NCBI RefSeq assembly: GCF_000787855.1
Contig: NZ_BBPQ01000001.1
Span: forward strand, 104,371 to 168,370
Length of the DNA stretch: 64,000 nt
From: Streptacidiphilus anmyonensis
GTDB lineage: Bacteria; Actinomycetota; Actinomycetes; Streptomycetales; Streptomycetaceae
Reading direction: 5' to 3'
Part shown: positions 29,930 through 38,099 of the stretch, piece after piece
Numbering within the stretch: the first letter of the stretch is position 1
Layout: each line of letters opens with the position of its first letter
Made by a program: the position numbers and the translations under genes
The notes under the pieces: model-generated
Seen by the model: the letters and a program-made list of their open reading frames with translations, nothing else
What the model was told of the DNA's origin: nothing
The model's database searches: none

Positions 29930-30375
29930 GTCTCCCCAGTCCCGGCCACCGCTCCGGTGGGCGGCCGGATACTGACATACCCACCTGAAACCACCCGTAC
30001 CCCGCCGGATGGGTCATCTTCGAGAGGGGATGCGGATGCCGTCCCGGGGCGGGGGCAGGCGGGGACAACAGCGCCGGAACGCACCTTAGGCGGCCCGCCC
30101 GACAAGCCCGGCCGGACACGCCCGGGAAGGCCCGGCCCGGTCGGCCCGGAGTGGTCGGAAGGCTTCGGCAAGGGTCGGCGCGGCCAAGCCGAGCGCGGCG
30201 CAGCAAAGCTCGGCGCGGCAGGGTTGCGCGCAGGCCCGGCCGCCCGCCCGGCCGCACGCCCGGCCCGCCCGCACCTGGGCACCAGACCCCGACGGGTGGC
30301 CGGCCACGCCGTCCTCCGCACCGCCGAGGCGGGCGCGGCTACAGCCTCCGCCGGTCCCCTGTCTCCCGCCGCCTC
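29930..30375. other. Non-coding GC-rich spacer
   Basis: 446 bp between the Nudix stop and the SpoIIE-type start, both minus strand. It is dominated by degenerate repeats of CCCGGC, GCCCGG and CGGCGCGGC. Open frames here have no domain or ribosome-site support. It should hold the promoter of the SpoIIE-type gene, but no clear element was identified. Confidence 0.55.
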
Positions 30376-30957
30376 CTACAGCCGCTCAGCGACATGCGGC
30401 AGCGCGAAGCGGTCCTGGGGCAGCCAGTCGACCGAGTCGAGCGTGGTCGCGTCCAGCCAGCGCAGTTCGTCGTGGTCCTGGAGCGGTCGGGGCTCGCCCG
30501 ACACCAGCTCCGCGGTCCAGATCTGCAGCTCCAGACCAGGTCGGACCTCCCACGCACCGGGCAGGCGCTCCACCGCGCGGGCGGCGACCCCCAACTCCTC
30601 GCGCAGCTCGCGCTCCAGGGCCGCCGGGACGCTCTCCCCCGGCTCGACCTTTCCGCCCGGGAACTCCCACCGACCCGCCAACGCCTCCGGCGCGGACCGT
30701 CGGGCGGCGAGGACCCGGCCGCCCTCCGCATCGAAGAGCGCCGCCCCGACGACGACCCGTGCGGGCAGGACGGCTTGCGCGGCCGGGGCCACCCAGTACA
30801 ACTGCTTGTGCCCGCGCGCCTCGAACTCCGCCGCGGCGGCCTCCCCCTCGGCGCGGACGTCGAAGCGGGCCATCTCCACGCGGTTGCCGTTGTCGTCCTG
30901 GCGCATCAGGAGCCAACCGGGCCCAGTGTCTCCGGTGCCACCGGTGACGCCGCTCAT
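30376..30957 (-). CDS. Nudix hydrolase, MutT-like
   Basis: A 193-residue cytoplasmic hydrolase of nucleoside diphosphate derivatives. The Nudix box is complete: GGKVEPGESVPAALERELRE followed by ELGV, giving the metal-binding REx2EE pattern. WEFPGGKVEPGES and DHDELRWLDA resemble the MutT family of 8-oxo-dGTP pyrophosphatases. An N-terminal domain of about 75 residues (MSGVTGGTGD, DNGNRVEMARFDVR) precedes the Nudix fold and is not recognised. The start at 30957 overlaps the stop of the RpiB-like gene in ATGA, so translation is coupled. Substrate preference is not certain. Confidence 0.85.
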   Translation of the reverse strand: MSGVTGGTGDTGPGWLLMRQDDNGNRVEMARFDVRAEGEAAAAEFEARGHKQLYWVAPAAQAVLPARVVVGAALFDAEGGRVLAARRSAPEALAGRWEFPGGKVEPGESVPAALERELREELGVAARAVERLPGAWEVRPGLELQIWTAELVSGEPRPLQDHDELRWLDATTLDSVDWLPQDRFALPHVAERL

Positions 30958-31397
30958 CCGAGACCGATCCGGCCGAGATGCGCGATGTTCTCCTGGTCGT
31001 CCGGCTCCTGGCTGGGCGCGCCGTCGAACCACGCGTCGAGGATCTCCGACAGCACGGCCGTCGAGGTCAGCCGCAGGCTCAACGCGAGGACGTTGGCGTC
31101 GTTCCAGCGACGCGCACCACCTGCCGTGTATCCGTCCGTGCAGAGCGCGGCGCGCACACCCGGCAGCTTGTTGGCGGCGATCGACGCGCCCGTCCCGGTC
31201 CAGCAGCAGACGACGGCCTGGTCGGCGCGGCCCTCCACGACGTCGCGCGCCGCGGCCTCACTGCAGAACGCCCAGTCGTCCTTCTCGTCGGGCTGCAACG
31301 CGCCGTGTCTGGTCACCGAGTGACCTCGGCGTTGGAGCTCCGTGACCAACTGCCGGGCGACGCCCTCGTCCATGTCGGAGGAAACCGAGATCCGCAT
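30954..31397 (-). CDS. RpiB/LacA/LacB family sugar-phosphate isomerase
   Basis: A 147-residue protein of the ribose-5-phosphate isomerase B fold. MRISVSSDMDEGVARQLVTE is the family N-terminus, ADQAVVCCWTGTGASIAANK contains the phosphate-binding Gly-rich loop with a catalytic-type Cys, and WNDANVLALSLR is the characteristic C-terminal motif. True RpiB usually has GTGIGxxIAANK; the variation here leaves the sugar substrate open. TAGGCT lies six bases before the ATG (31404-31409), consistent with a leaderless transcript covering this gene and the coupled Nudix gene. Confidence 0.87.
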   Translation of the reverse strand: MRISVSSDMDEGVARQLVTELQRRGHSVTRHGALQPDEKDDWAFCSEAAARDVVEGRADQAVVCCWTGTGASIAANKLPGVRAALCTDGYTAGGARRWNDANVLALSLRLTSTAVLSEILDAWFDGAPSQEPDDQENIAHLGRIGLG

Positions 31398-31403
31398 GCG
31401 CGA

Positions 31404-31409
31404 AGCCTA
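31404..31409 (-). promoter_or_regulatory. Leaderless -10 hexamer for the RpiB-like/Nudix operon
   Basis: TAGGCT-N6-ATG on the minus strand places transcription start at or next to the A of the ATG. Confidence 0.6.
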
Positions 31410-31412
31410 ACT

Positions 31413-32075
31413 TCAGCCCGGCACGTCCAGGCAGGCGAACGCGTCCCGAACGAGGTCGACCGGGTCGACCAGGGACCGCTCCGTCTCCGGGAGGCTCCCG
31501 TAGGCCAGTCGCACCGCCCGCAGCACGCCGACGCCGGCGCGGCTCAGCACCGACGCCCGCAGCGCGACGGACGCCGGATCTCCGCTCCCGCGCAGCAGCC
31601 GGTCCGTGAACGCCGCGGCCACCGCCTGCTCCATGTCGTAGAGCAGGTGCTTGTCGCCGCGCCCGTCGGCGCGCCCGTCGGCGCGGGTGATCCCCCGCAG
31701 CGGACCGGAGCCGGCGAGCAGCACCGCGGGATTGGTCCCGTTGCGGCGAGCCACCTCAAGGACGGCGTTACGCAGGGCGACGAGCGGCGGCTCGGCGGAG
31801 GGACGCGCGAGGATCTCGGCGGCGAGCAGCGGCACCAGGTCGCGGACCTGCTGCAGGACCAGGCTCTCCTTGCTCGGGAAGTAGCGGAAGAAGGTCCGCT
31901 CCCCGACCCCGGCGGCCGCGGCGATGTCCCTGACGGTCGTCGACTCGTAGCCGCGCTCCTGGAAGAGGCGGCCGGCGGCCTCGATCAGGGCCTCGTGAGT
32001 GCGGCGCTTGTTCTGCTCCCGGCGGCCCTCGGCCTGCTGGATCAGGGGCGCGGCTCCTCCTGCGGTCGTGTCCAC
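31413..32075 (-). CDS. TetR family transcriptional regulator
   Basis: A 220-residue repressor-type protein. The N-terminal DNA-binding domain is typical TetR: RTHEALIEAAGRLFQERGYE, then TTVRDIAAAAGVGERTFFRY with the recognition helix, then FPSKESLV. The C-terminal ligand domain is variable and gives no ligand clue. The start is GTG at 32075. It is divergent from the MMPL exporter at 32209, with a perfect inverted repeat between them, the standard arrangement of a drug- or lipid-responsive repressor controlling its exporter. Confidence 0.92.
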   Translation of the reverse strand: MDTTAGGAAPLIQQAEGRREQNKRRTHEALIEAAGRLFQERGYESTTVRDIAAAAGVGERTFFRYFPSKESLVLQQVRDLVPLLAAEILARPSAEPPLVALRNAVLEVARRNGTNPAVLLAGSGPLRGITRADGRADGRGDKHLLYDMEQAVAAAFTDRLLRGSGDPASVALRASVLSRAGVGVLRAVRLAYGSLPETERSLVDPVDLVRDAFACLDVPG

Positions 32076-32102
32076 GGCTCAAGCATCTCAGCCTTGAGGA
32101 TG

Positions 32103-32149
32103 AAACTGGCAGTTCTGCCACTTTGCTAATGTGGCAGAACTGCCAGTTT
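32103..32149. promoter_or_regulatory. Operator dyad between tetR and the MMPL gene
   Basis: Perfect 19-bp inverted repeat (32103-32121 and 32131-32149) with a 9-bp centre TTTGCTAAT. Each arm contains the palindrome TGGCAG-N2-CTGCCA (32107-32120 and 32132-32145), so two dimer sites are spaced 25 bp centre to centre. A candidate TAATGT hexamer lies between them. Binding by the adjacent TetR protein is inferred. Confidence 0.75.
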
Positions 32150-32208
32150 TTCGGATCGCGGTCCCCCTGCGCCGCGGTCGTTCCCGACCGGAGCCCACCG
32201 GAGCCCCC

Positions 32209-34479
32209 ATGCCCACCGTTCTCCACCGCCTCGGCAGGTTCGCCTTCCGCCACCGCCGCAGCGTGCTCGCGCTCTGGCTGGCGGTCGTGGCCGCCGTCGT
32301 CGCCTGCACCGTCGCCTTCGGCGGCAGCGGCAAGTTCGACAACACCTTCTCGATCCCCGGCTCGGAGTCTCAGCAGGCCCTGGACCGGATGAAGACCGAC
32401 TTCCCGACCTCGTCGGGCACCAGCGCACAGGTCGTCTTCACCGCCCCGGCCGGGCAGAAGGTCACCGACCCCGCCGACGCCGCGGCGATCCGCGCCGCTG
32501 TGAACGCCGCATCCTCCGCGCCGCAGGTGGCCCGAGTTGTCAGCCCGTTCGACGCGCACACCGTCTCCCCCGACGGCACGACCGCCGTCGCACAGGTCCA
32601 GTACGAGGTGCCGAGCAGCGGCCTCGCCTCCGGCTCGCTGGACGCGCTGACGTCGGCCGCCTCAAAGGCGGGCGCCGACCAGCCGGGCCTGCGGACCGAG
32701 GTCGGCGGCGCGGCGTACGGCAACGCGCCGGGCAAATCGAACAGCGACCTGATCGGCATCGGAATCGCGCTGCTCATCCTGGTCGTCACCTTCGGCTCGC
32801 TGCTGAGCGCCGGCATACCGCTGGTGACGGCGGTCTTCGGAGTGGCCACGGCGATCTTCGGGCTGCTCTCGCTGACCGGCGTCGTCGCCATCTCGTCCAC
32901 GGCGCAGAGCCTGGCGCTGATGATCGGCCTGGCCGTGGGCATCGACTACGCCCTCTTCATCGTCACCCGTCACCGCTCCCAACTCGCGCACGGCATGGAC
33001 CCGGAGGAGTCCGCGGCGCTGGCCGTCGGCACAGCGGGCAGCGCGGTCGTCTTCGCCGGTCTCACCGTCGTGATCGCGATGGCGGGGCTGACCGTGGTGG
33101 GGATCCCGTTCCTGACCGCCATGGGACTGGCCGCGGCGGGCGCGGTCCTGACCGCCGTCCTGGTGGCGACCACCCTGCTCCCGGCGATCCTCGGCTTCGC
33201 CGGCGCACGCCTGACACCCCGTCCGGGCTCACGCGCGGCCCGCCGCGAGGCCGCGGCCGGCGGGACTGCCGCCGGCGAGGCCGAGTCGGGCGGGACCGCC
33301 GACGCGGGCAACGGACGGGCTGCCAACGCGGCCGAGGCGTGGTTCCGCCAGGTCACCCGCCGTCCACTGCTCGCCCTCGCGGCGGTCGCGGTCGCGCTCA
33401 GCGCGCTCGCCTGGCCGGCCCACTCCATGAAGCTCGCCCTGCCCGACAACGGCACCGCGCCTGCGGGCAGTTCACAGCGCATCGCCTACGACGAGATCAG
33501 CGGGAAGTTCGGCCCCGGCTTCAACGGCCCGCTGCTCGTCCTCGCCGACACCGGCGGCAGCGCCGACCCGCAGCAGGCCGCGACGCAGATCGCCACCACC
33601 CTCCACGGCCTCCCGGACGTCGCGGCCGTCGGCAAGCCCGTCCTCAACCCGGCCACGCACGCCGCGCTGATCCAGGTCGTCCCCCGGACCGGCCCCAGCG
33701 ACAGCGCGACCAAGACCCTGGTCACCACCATCCGCGACGACCGCGCCGCCATCCAGCGGCAAACCGGCGCGACGATCCAGGTCACCGGCAGCACCGCGGT
33801 CCAGATCGACGTCGCCGCCAAACTCAACGCGGCGCTGCTGCCCTTCGCCGCGGTCGTCGTCGGACTCTCGCTGCTCCTGCTGCTCCTGGTCTTCCGCTCG
33901 GTCGTGGTCCCGCTCAAGGCCGCCGCCGGATTCGTCCTCTCCATCGCGGCCACCCTCGGCGCGGTCGTCTCCGTCTTCCAACTCGGGCACCTGGGCGGCC
34001 TGTTCGGCCTCGATACCACCGGCCCGATCAGCAGCTTCCTGCCGATCCTGCTCCTGGCCGTGCTCTTCGGCCTGGCCATGGACTACGAGGTCTTCCTCGT
34101 CTCCCGCATGCGCGAGTCCTACACCGCCACCGGCGACCCGCTCCGCGCCGTCCACTCCGGCGCCCGCCACAGCGGTCGCGTCGTCACGGCGGCGGCCCTG
34201 ATCATGATCTCCGTCTTCGCGGCCTTCCTCGGCACGGACAACATCATGCTCAAGCAGATCGCCTTCGCCCTCGCCACCGGCGTCCTGCTGGACGCCTTCG
34301 TGATCCGCATGACCTTCGTCCCCGCCGTCCTCTCCCTCACCCGCCGCGCCGCCTGGTGGCTCCCGACGTGGCTGGCCCGCCTCCTCCCCGACCTCGACAT
34401 CGAGGGCGAGCGCCTCCAGCACACGACGGAGCGGTCGACTCCGGCCACCAGCGCACGGGTCCCGGAGCCCGTCGACTGA
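32209..34479 (+). CDS. MMPL family (RND-type) transporter
   Basis: A 756-residue inner-membrane exporter of the MMPL/HAE2 class, powered by proton flow. Two repeats, each of a membrane helix, an extracytoplasmic domain and about five helices, are visible. The first starts FRHRRSVLALWLAVVAAVVACTV and later has LIGIGIALLILVVTFGSLLSAG and VGIDYALFIVTRHR. The second has FRSVVVPLKAAAGFVLSIAAT and AMDYEVFLVSRMRESY, with Asp-Tyr pairs in the transport helices. The ATG at 32209 begins MPTVLHRLGRFAFRHRRS; an upstream in-frame start would overlap the operator. Likely substrates are lipophilic compounds; TetR control fits. Confidence 0.92.
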   Translation: MPTVLHRLGRFAFRHRRSVLALWLAVVAAVVACTVAFGGSGKFDNTFSIPGSESQQALDRMKTDFPTSSGTSAQVVFTAPAGQKVTDPADAAAIRAAVNAASSAPQVARVVSPFDAHTVSPDGTTAVAQVQYEVPSSGLASGSLDALTSAASKAGADQPGLRTEVGGAAYGNAPGKSNSDLIGIGIALLILVVTFGSLLSAGIPLVTAVFGVATAIFGLLSLTGVVAISSTAQSLALMIGLAVGIDYALFIVTRHRSQLAHGMDPEESAALAVGTAGSAVVFAGLTVVIAMAGLTVVGIPFLTAMGLAAAGAVLTAVLVATTLLPAILGFAGARLTPRPGSRAARREAAAGGTAAGEAESGGTADAGNGRAANAAEAWFRQVTRRPLLALAAVAVALSALAWPAHSMKLALPDNGTAPAGSSQRIAYDEISGKFGPGFNGPLLVLADTGGSADPQQAATQIATTLHGLPDVAAVGKPVLNPATHAALIQVVPRTGPSDSATKTLVTTIRDDRAAIQRQTGATIQVTGSTAVQIDVAAKLNAALLPFAAVVVGLSLLLLLLVFRSVVVPLKAAAGFVLSIAATLGAVVSVFQLGHLGGLFGLDTTGPISSFLPILLLAVLFGLAMDYEVFLVSRMRESYTATGDPLRAVHSGARHSGRVVTAAALIMISVFAAFLGTDNIMLKQIAFALATGVLLDAFVIRMTFVPAVLSLTRRAAWWLPTWLARLLPDLDIEGERLQHTTERSTPATSARVPEPVD

Positions 34480-34545
34480 GTACACGGAGCAAGCGCGCGT
34501 GAACACGGCACTCCAGTCGCCCGACACAGGTACGCGCAACAGGAA

Positions 34546-34577
34546 CGGCCCGGTCGCTCCGAGGAACGACCGGGCCG
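34546..34577. terminator. Terminator between the MMPL gene and yoeB
   Basis: 11-bp perfect stem CGGCCCGGTCG / CGACCGGGCCG with a 10-nt loop, between convergent genes. Confidence 0.75.
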
Positions 34578-34593
34578 GAGCGGCTTGAGACCA

Positions 34594-34616
34594 CGTCAGA
34601 CGTTGAAGCGGAACTC
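34594..34616. repeat. Copy of the ychF 3' end (distal)
   Basis: A 23-bp exact repeat of 35331-35353. On the minus strand it encodes the last residues of YchF (EFRFNV plus stop). It overlaps the yoeB stop codon and marks the distal edge of the toxin-antitoxin unit. Confidence 0.85.
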
Positions 34617-34878
34617 AATCGCTGTAGTGGTAGCGAGCCTTGAGGATTTTCACTTCCTTATCGTCCGCCCGGTAAACGAGCCGGTGCTCGTCGTCGATGC
34701 GGCGCGACCAGTAGCCGGAGAGATCCCCCTTGAGTGGTTCGGGCTTGCCCACCCCTTCGAACGGATCCCGCTGGATCTCCCCGATCAGGCGCGTGATCCT
34801 CTTGGCCTTCTTCCTGTCTGCGCCGAGCCAGAAGAGGAAGTCCTCCCACGCATCCGGGTCGAAATGGACACTCCTCAC
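34615..34878 (-). CDS. yoeB: Txe/YoeB family toxin
   Basis: An 87-residue ribosome-dependent mRNA interferase. [58 protein letters not shown] and the C-terminal KARYHYSD are diagnostic. The catalytic-type Glu, Arg and terminal His-Tyr are conserved (residues in [18 protein letters not shown] and RYHY). The start overlaps the antitoxin stop by 4 bp. Its own stop codon lies within the duplicated ychF 3' end. It would cleave translated mRNA when the labile antitoxin is degraded. Confidence 0.95.
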   Translation of the reverse strand: MRSVHFDPDAWEDFLFWLGADRKKAKRITRLIGEIQRDPFEGVGKPEPLKGDLSGYWSRRIDDEHRLVYRADDKEVKILKARYHYSD

Positions 34879-35147
34879 GCATCACCGGCCAGGGCTTCCA
34901 ACTCAGCCATCGTCTTGCTGACCACCGTGTCCCCCGCTTTGTCACGGGCGACGGCCTCCATGAGTCGCCGGGCGTTCGCCGGCGAACGCAGGAGATAGAT
35001 CGTCTCCTGCCACGAGTCGAAGTCCTCGGCCGACATGAGTACGACGTCCCCCGCTTTGGATGCGATCCGCACCGGTGAGTGGTCGTCGTTAACCTGCTGT
35101 ATGAGGGGGAACAGCCGAGCGCGAGCCTCGCTGGCACTGATCGTCAT
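34875..35147 (-). CDS. yefM: YefM family antitoxin
   Basis: A 90-residue Phd/YefM antitoxin that neutralises YoeB and represses the operon. It starts [20 protein letters not shown] and continues [21 protein letters not shown], the standard Phd fold. The C-terminal acidic helix ([15 protein letters not shown]) is the toxin-binding part. It overlaps yoeB by 4 bp. An operator with GTACC/GGTAC arms lies just upstream. Confidence 0.95.
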   Translation of the reverse strand: MTISASEARARLFPLIQQVNDDHSPVRIASKAGDVVLMSAEDFDSWQETIYLLRSPANARRLMEAVARDKAGDTVVSKTMAELEALAGDA

Positions 35148-35166
35148 GGACGGCCACCTCTCTCCT

Positions 35167-35209
35167 GGTACATAACTACCGTACCACTTTCGTACGGGAA
35201 TGTTGTACC
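35167..35209. promoter_or_regulatory. YefM operator candidate
   Basis: An interrupted inverted repeat: outer arms GGTAC (35167-35171) and GTACC (35205-35209), inner arms CCGTA and TACGG, 13 of 17 arm positions matching. It resembles the TGTACA-centred palindromes bound by YefM in E. coli. It lies 20-62 bp before the yefM start. Confidence 0.6.
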
Positions 35210-35282
35210 AATCCAGATCCGTAGGGTGGTAGGAGACGCCGCGGTCCCGACCAGCCGGAGACGCACCCCTGAAGCGACGAAA

Positions 35283-35320
35283 CGGCCCGCCGGCCTGCGA
35301 TTTCGCAAGCCGGCGGGCCG
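35283..35320 (-). terminator. Terminator of ychF
   Basis: 12-bp stem CGGCCCGCCGGC / GCCGGCGGGCCG with an internal TGCGA/TCGCA helper, 13 bp after the ychF stop. Confidence 0.85.
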
Positions 35321-35330
35321 ATCGTCAGAT

Positions 35331-35353
35331 CGTCAGACGTTGAAGCGGAACTC
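35331..35353. repeat. Copy of the ychF 3' end (in the gene)
   Basis: The genuine ychF terminus (EFRFNV plus stop). It matches 34594-34616 over 23 bp, leaving the 0.7-kb toxin-antitoxin unit between the two copies. Confidence 0.85.
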
Positions 35354-36406
35354 CACCACGTCGCCGTCCTGCATCACGTACTCTTTGCCCTCCATGCGGG
35401 CGCGGCCCTTGGCGCGGGCCTCGGCGATGGAGCCGAGTTCGACGAGGTCCTCGTAGGAGACGATCTCGGCCTTGATGAAGCCGCGCTGGAAGTCGGTGTG
35501 GATCACGCCGGCCGCCTCGGGCGCGGTCGCGCCCTTCTTGATCGTCCAGGCGCGGGCCTCCTTGGGGCCGGCCGTGAGGTAGGTCTGCAGGCCGAGGGTG
35601 CGGAAGCCGACGTGGGCGAGGGTGGCCAGGCCCGGCTCGGTGACGCCCATCTCCTGGAGCAGCTCCAGCGCCTCGTCGTCCTCCAGCTCGATCAGCTCGG
35701 ACTCGATCTTGGCGTTGAGGAAGATGGCCTCCGCCGGGGCGACCAGCGCGCGCTGGGCGTCCTTGAACGCCTCGTCCGCGAGCTCGGCCTCGTCCACGTT
35801 GAAGACGTAGAGGAAAGGCTTGGCCGTCAGCAGGTGCAGGTCGCGCAGCGGCGCGAGGTCCAGGCCGGCGGCGAAGACGGTGGTGCCGGACTCGAGGACC
35901 TTCTGGGCCTCCTCGACGGCGGCCAGCTGCGAGGCGGTCTCCTTCTTCAGCCGCGCCTCCTTCTGGAGCCGCGGCAGGACCTTCTCGATGGTCTGCAGGT
36001 CGGCCAGGATCAGCTCGGTGTTGATGGTCTCGATGTCGTCCTTCGGCGAGACCTTGCCGTCGACGTGGACCACGTCCGGGTCGCTGAAGGCGCGGATGAC
36101 CTGGCAGATCGCGTCGGACTCGCGGATGTTCGCGAGGAACTTGTTGCCCAGGCCCTCACCCTCGCTCGCGCCGCGGACGATGCCGGCGATGTCGACGAAG
36201 TCCACCGTCGCGGGCAGCTTGCGCTGCGAACCGAAGATCTCGGCCAGCTTGTCCAGGCGCGGGTCCGGCACGCCGACGACGCCGACGTTGGGCTCGATGG
36301 TGGCGAAGGGGTAGTTGGCCGCCAGCACGTCGTTCTTGGTCAGGGCGTTGAACAGGGTCGACTTGCCGACATTCGGCAGGCCGACGATTCCGATCGTGAG
36401 CGACAT
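35333..36406 (-). CDS. ychF: Redox-regulated ATPase/GTPase YchF (Obg family)
   Basis: A 357-residue P-loop protein, conserved in nearly all bacteria, associated with ribosomes and oxidative stress control. G1 is [16 protein letters not shown]3 [17 protein letters not shown] and the C-terminal TGS-like domain ends [21 protein letters not shown] and VVEFRFNV. The modified G4 ([11 protein letters not shown], not NKxD) explains the ATP preference of this family. It has its own terminator and a duplicated 3' end downstream. Confidence 0.96.
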   Translation of the reverse strand: MSLTIGIVGLPNVGKSTLFNALTKNDVLAANYPFATIEPNVGVVGVPDPRLDKLAEIFGSQRKLPATVDFVDIAGIVRGASEGEGLGNKFLANIRESDAICQVIRAFSDPDVVHVDGKVSPKDDIETINTELILADLQTIEKVLPRLQKEARLKKETASQLAAVEEAQKVLESGTTVFAAGLDLAPLRDLHLLTAKPFLYVFNVDEAELADEAFKDAQRALVAPAEAIFLNAKIESELIELEDDEALELLQEMGVTEPGLATLAHVGFRTLGLQTYLTAGPKEARAWTIKKGATAPEAAGVIHTDFQRGFIKAEIVSYEDLVELGSIAEARAKGRARMEGKEYVMQDGDVVEFRFNV

Positions 36407-36551
36407 GGTGGCGTGAGTCCCGGGTTCGAGGGGGCGAGAGCGTACAGCCCCCCAGTCTACGGTTCGCCGCGGTTACGCCCGAACGGCTCAATCGCATGCC
36501 CTGGATCGCGGATCGGCGTGTCTGTGCCCTTGTTCGGCGTTCATCCGACCG

Positions 36552-36557
36552 TACGTT
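36552..36557 (+). promoter_or_regulatory. Leaderless -10 hexamer for the DUF6542 gene
   Basis: TACGTT-N6-GTG; fixes the GTG at 36564 as the likely start. Confidence 0.55.
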
Positions 36558-36563
36558 GGTCAC

Positions 36564-37067
36564 GTGGAGTACCGAACCAGCCGCGCACAGCCCGGGACGG
36601 AGCGGAACATGGCCCTGCCCAAGCCCGCACGTTCGCCCGAGGCTATGGTCCGCCCGGCCCGACCGGTGGCCCCGACCCCCCGGGGCCCGCAGCGGCTGAC
36701 CGCGATCGGCTGCGGCTTGCTGCTCCTGGTCACCTGCCTGGCCGCCGGAGCCCTGGACTCGCTGCTGTTCGACAGCTCGGGCGTGCTGCTCGGCCTCGTC
36801 TACATCGCCGTGAGCTTCCATGCCTCGGTCAAGGTCCGCTCCTCCGATCTGGCGGCCGCGCCGATCAGCGGGCCGATCTGTTTCGCGTTGGCACTGCTCT
36901 TCTTCGGTCCCGACGCGGGCCCTGGCTGGGGAGGCCGCCTGATCGGCCTGGCGGAGGCGCTCGCGCTGGACGCGGGCTGGCTCTTCGCCGGGACGGGACT
37001 CAGCGTCGCCATCGCGCTCGCCCGCCACTTCTCGCTCTCGCACGCGAGGAAGAAGGCGCAGTTCTGA
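36564..37067 (+). CDS. DUF6542-type small membrane protein
   Basis: A 167-residue protein with an about 40-residue basic/Pro-rich cytoplasmic N-terminus (PARPVAPTPRGPQRL) and a compact hydrophobic domain with probably four membrane helices (LTAIGCGLLLLVTCLAAGAL, LLGLVYIAVSF, GPICFALALLFF, LFAGTGLSVAIALA). It resembles the DUF6542 family common in Streptomyces; function unknown. The start is GTG with TACGTT six bases upstream; an alternative ATG at 36609 has a GGAG ribosome site. It is divergent from ychF. Confidence 0.75.
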   Translation: MEYRTSRAQPGTERNMALPKPARSPEAMVRPARPVAPTPRGPQRLTAIGCGLLLLVTCLAAGALDSLLFDSSGVLLGLVYIAVSFHASVKVRSSDLAAAPISGPICFALALLFFGPDAGPGWGGRLIGLAEALALDAGWLFAGTGLSVAIALARHFSLSHARKKAQF

Positions 37068-37075
37068 GGGCTGTG

Positions 37076-37187
37076 GCGCGAAGGGTCCGGCGCGAAGGGT
37101 CCGGCGCGAAGGGTCCGGCGCGAAGGGTCCGGCGCGAAGGGTCCGGCACGAAGGGTCCGGCACGAGGGGTCCGGCGCGAGGGGTCCG
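37076..37187. repeat. 14-bp tandem repeat, eight copies
   Basis: Unit GCGCGAAGGGTCCG repeated eight times without gaps. The first five are identical; the last three differ by one or two bases (GCAC, AGGGG). It lies between the DUF6542 and ppgK stop codons, a convergent intergenic site. The unit is not a multiple of 3, so it is not a protein repeat. Confidence 0.9.
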
Positions 37188-37268
37188 GCGCGATGACGCC
37201 GACGGCTCCGGCGCGTCGCAGCGCCGCCGCATCGTCGTCGAGGCGGCGGCGCTGGGGCGGACGTGCGG

Positions 37269-38021
37269 TCAGCTCAGCGTGGCCAGGCGGGACGCCTGCA
37301 TCGCCGCGCCGATGATGCCCGCGTCGTTCTGCAGCTGCGCCGGGACGATCTCCGCGCGCAGGGGCTTCAGCAGCGGGAGGAACTTGTCGGCCTTACGGCT
37401 GACACCGCCGCCGATGATGATCAGCTGCGGGGAGAAGAGCATCTCCACGAGGGCGAAGTAGTCGTCCAGGCGCGACGCCCACTGCGACCAGGAGAGGTCG
37501 TGCTTCTCGCGGGCGGCCGAGCTGGCGTGCTTCTCCGCGTCCTTGCCGTGCAGCTCCAGGTGGCCGAGCTCGGTGTTCGGCACCAGGTTGCCGTCCACGA
37601 AGAGGGCGCTGCCGATGCCCGTGCCGAGCGTCAGCATCAGCACCACGCCGTCGCGGCCTTTGCCCGCGCCGAAACGGACCTCGGCCAGGCCCGCCGCGTC
37701 GGCGTCGTTGATCACCGCGACCGGGCGTCCGCCCAGCGCGTCGGAGAGGAGCCCGGCGGCGTCGGCGCCGATCCAGCCCTTGTCGACGTTGGCGGCCGTG
37801 CGCGTGTGGCCGTCGACCACCACGCCGGGGAAGGTGATGCCGACCGGCCCCTGCCAGTCGAACTGCTCCACCACCTCCTTCACCGCACCGGCCACGGCCT
37901 GCGGCTCGGAGGGTTGGGGCGTGAGCACCTTGAAGCGCTCCTGCGCCAGTCGGCCGTTCTCGAGGTCTGCGGGCGCGCCCTTGATGCCGGACCCGCCGAT
38001 GTCCACTCCGAAGACAGTCAC
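37269..38021 (-). CDS. ppgK: Polyphosphate glucokinase (ROK family)
   Basis: A 250-residue kinase that phosphorylates glucose with polyphosphate or ATP. The N-terminal phosphate loop is FGVDIGGSGIKGA. The glucose-binding and catalytic segments are VINDADAAGLAEVRFG (catalytic Asp) and LTLGTGIGSALFVDG. ELGHLELHGKDAE replaces the zinc-binding Cys motif of other ROK kinases, as in PpgK. The start GTG at 38021 has TAGCGT seven bases upstream, so a leaderless start is likely; a GTG nine bases earlier is the alternative. It feeds glucose-6-phosphate into central metabolism. Confidence 0.93.
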   Translation of the reverse strand: MTVFGVDIGGSGIKGAPADLENGRLAQERFKVLTPQPSEPQAVAGAVKEVVEQFDWQGPVGITFPGVVVDGHTRTAANVDKGWIGADAAGLLSDALGGRPVAVINDADAAGLAEVRFGAGKGRDGVVLMLTLGTGIGSALFVDGNLVPNTELGHLELHGKDAEKHASSAAREKHDLSWSQWASRLDDYFALVEMLFSPQLIIIGGGVSRKADKFLPLLKPLRAEIVPAQLQNDAGIIGAAMQASRLATLS

Positions 38022-38047
38022 GCAGTCCACGCTACGTGCGCAGGGCA

Positions 38048-38074
38048 GAACCCGCCCGACACTCGGGCGGGTTC
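38048..38074 (-). terminator. Terminator of ispH
   Basis: 12-bp perfect stem GAACCCGCCCGA / TCGGGCGGGTTC with a 3-nt loop, 26 bp after the ispH stop. Confidence 0.85.
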
Positions 38075-38099
38075 GTCCTGATTCGTCAGCCGTACGGGG

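Noticed and set aside
29930..30375. Small genes in the GC-rich spacer
   Set aside because: Frames consist of Arg/Pro/Ala/Gly repeats without start signals or family motifs.
34594..35353. Full integrative element with att sites
   Set aside because: No integrase or transposase lies between the repeats; only the toxin-antitoxin genes are present.
37076..37187. Possible CRISPR array
   Set aside because: The 14-bp units are directly adjacent with no spacers.
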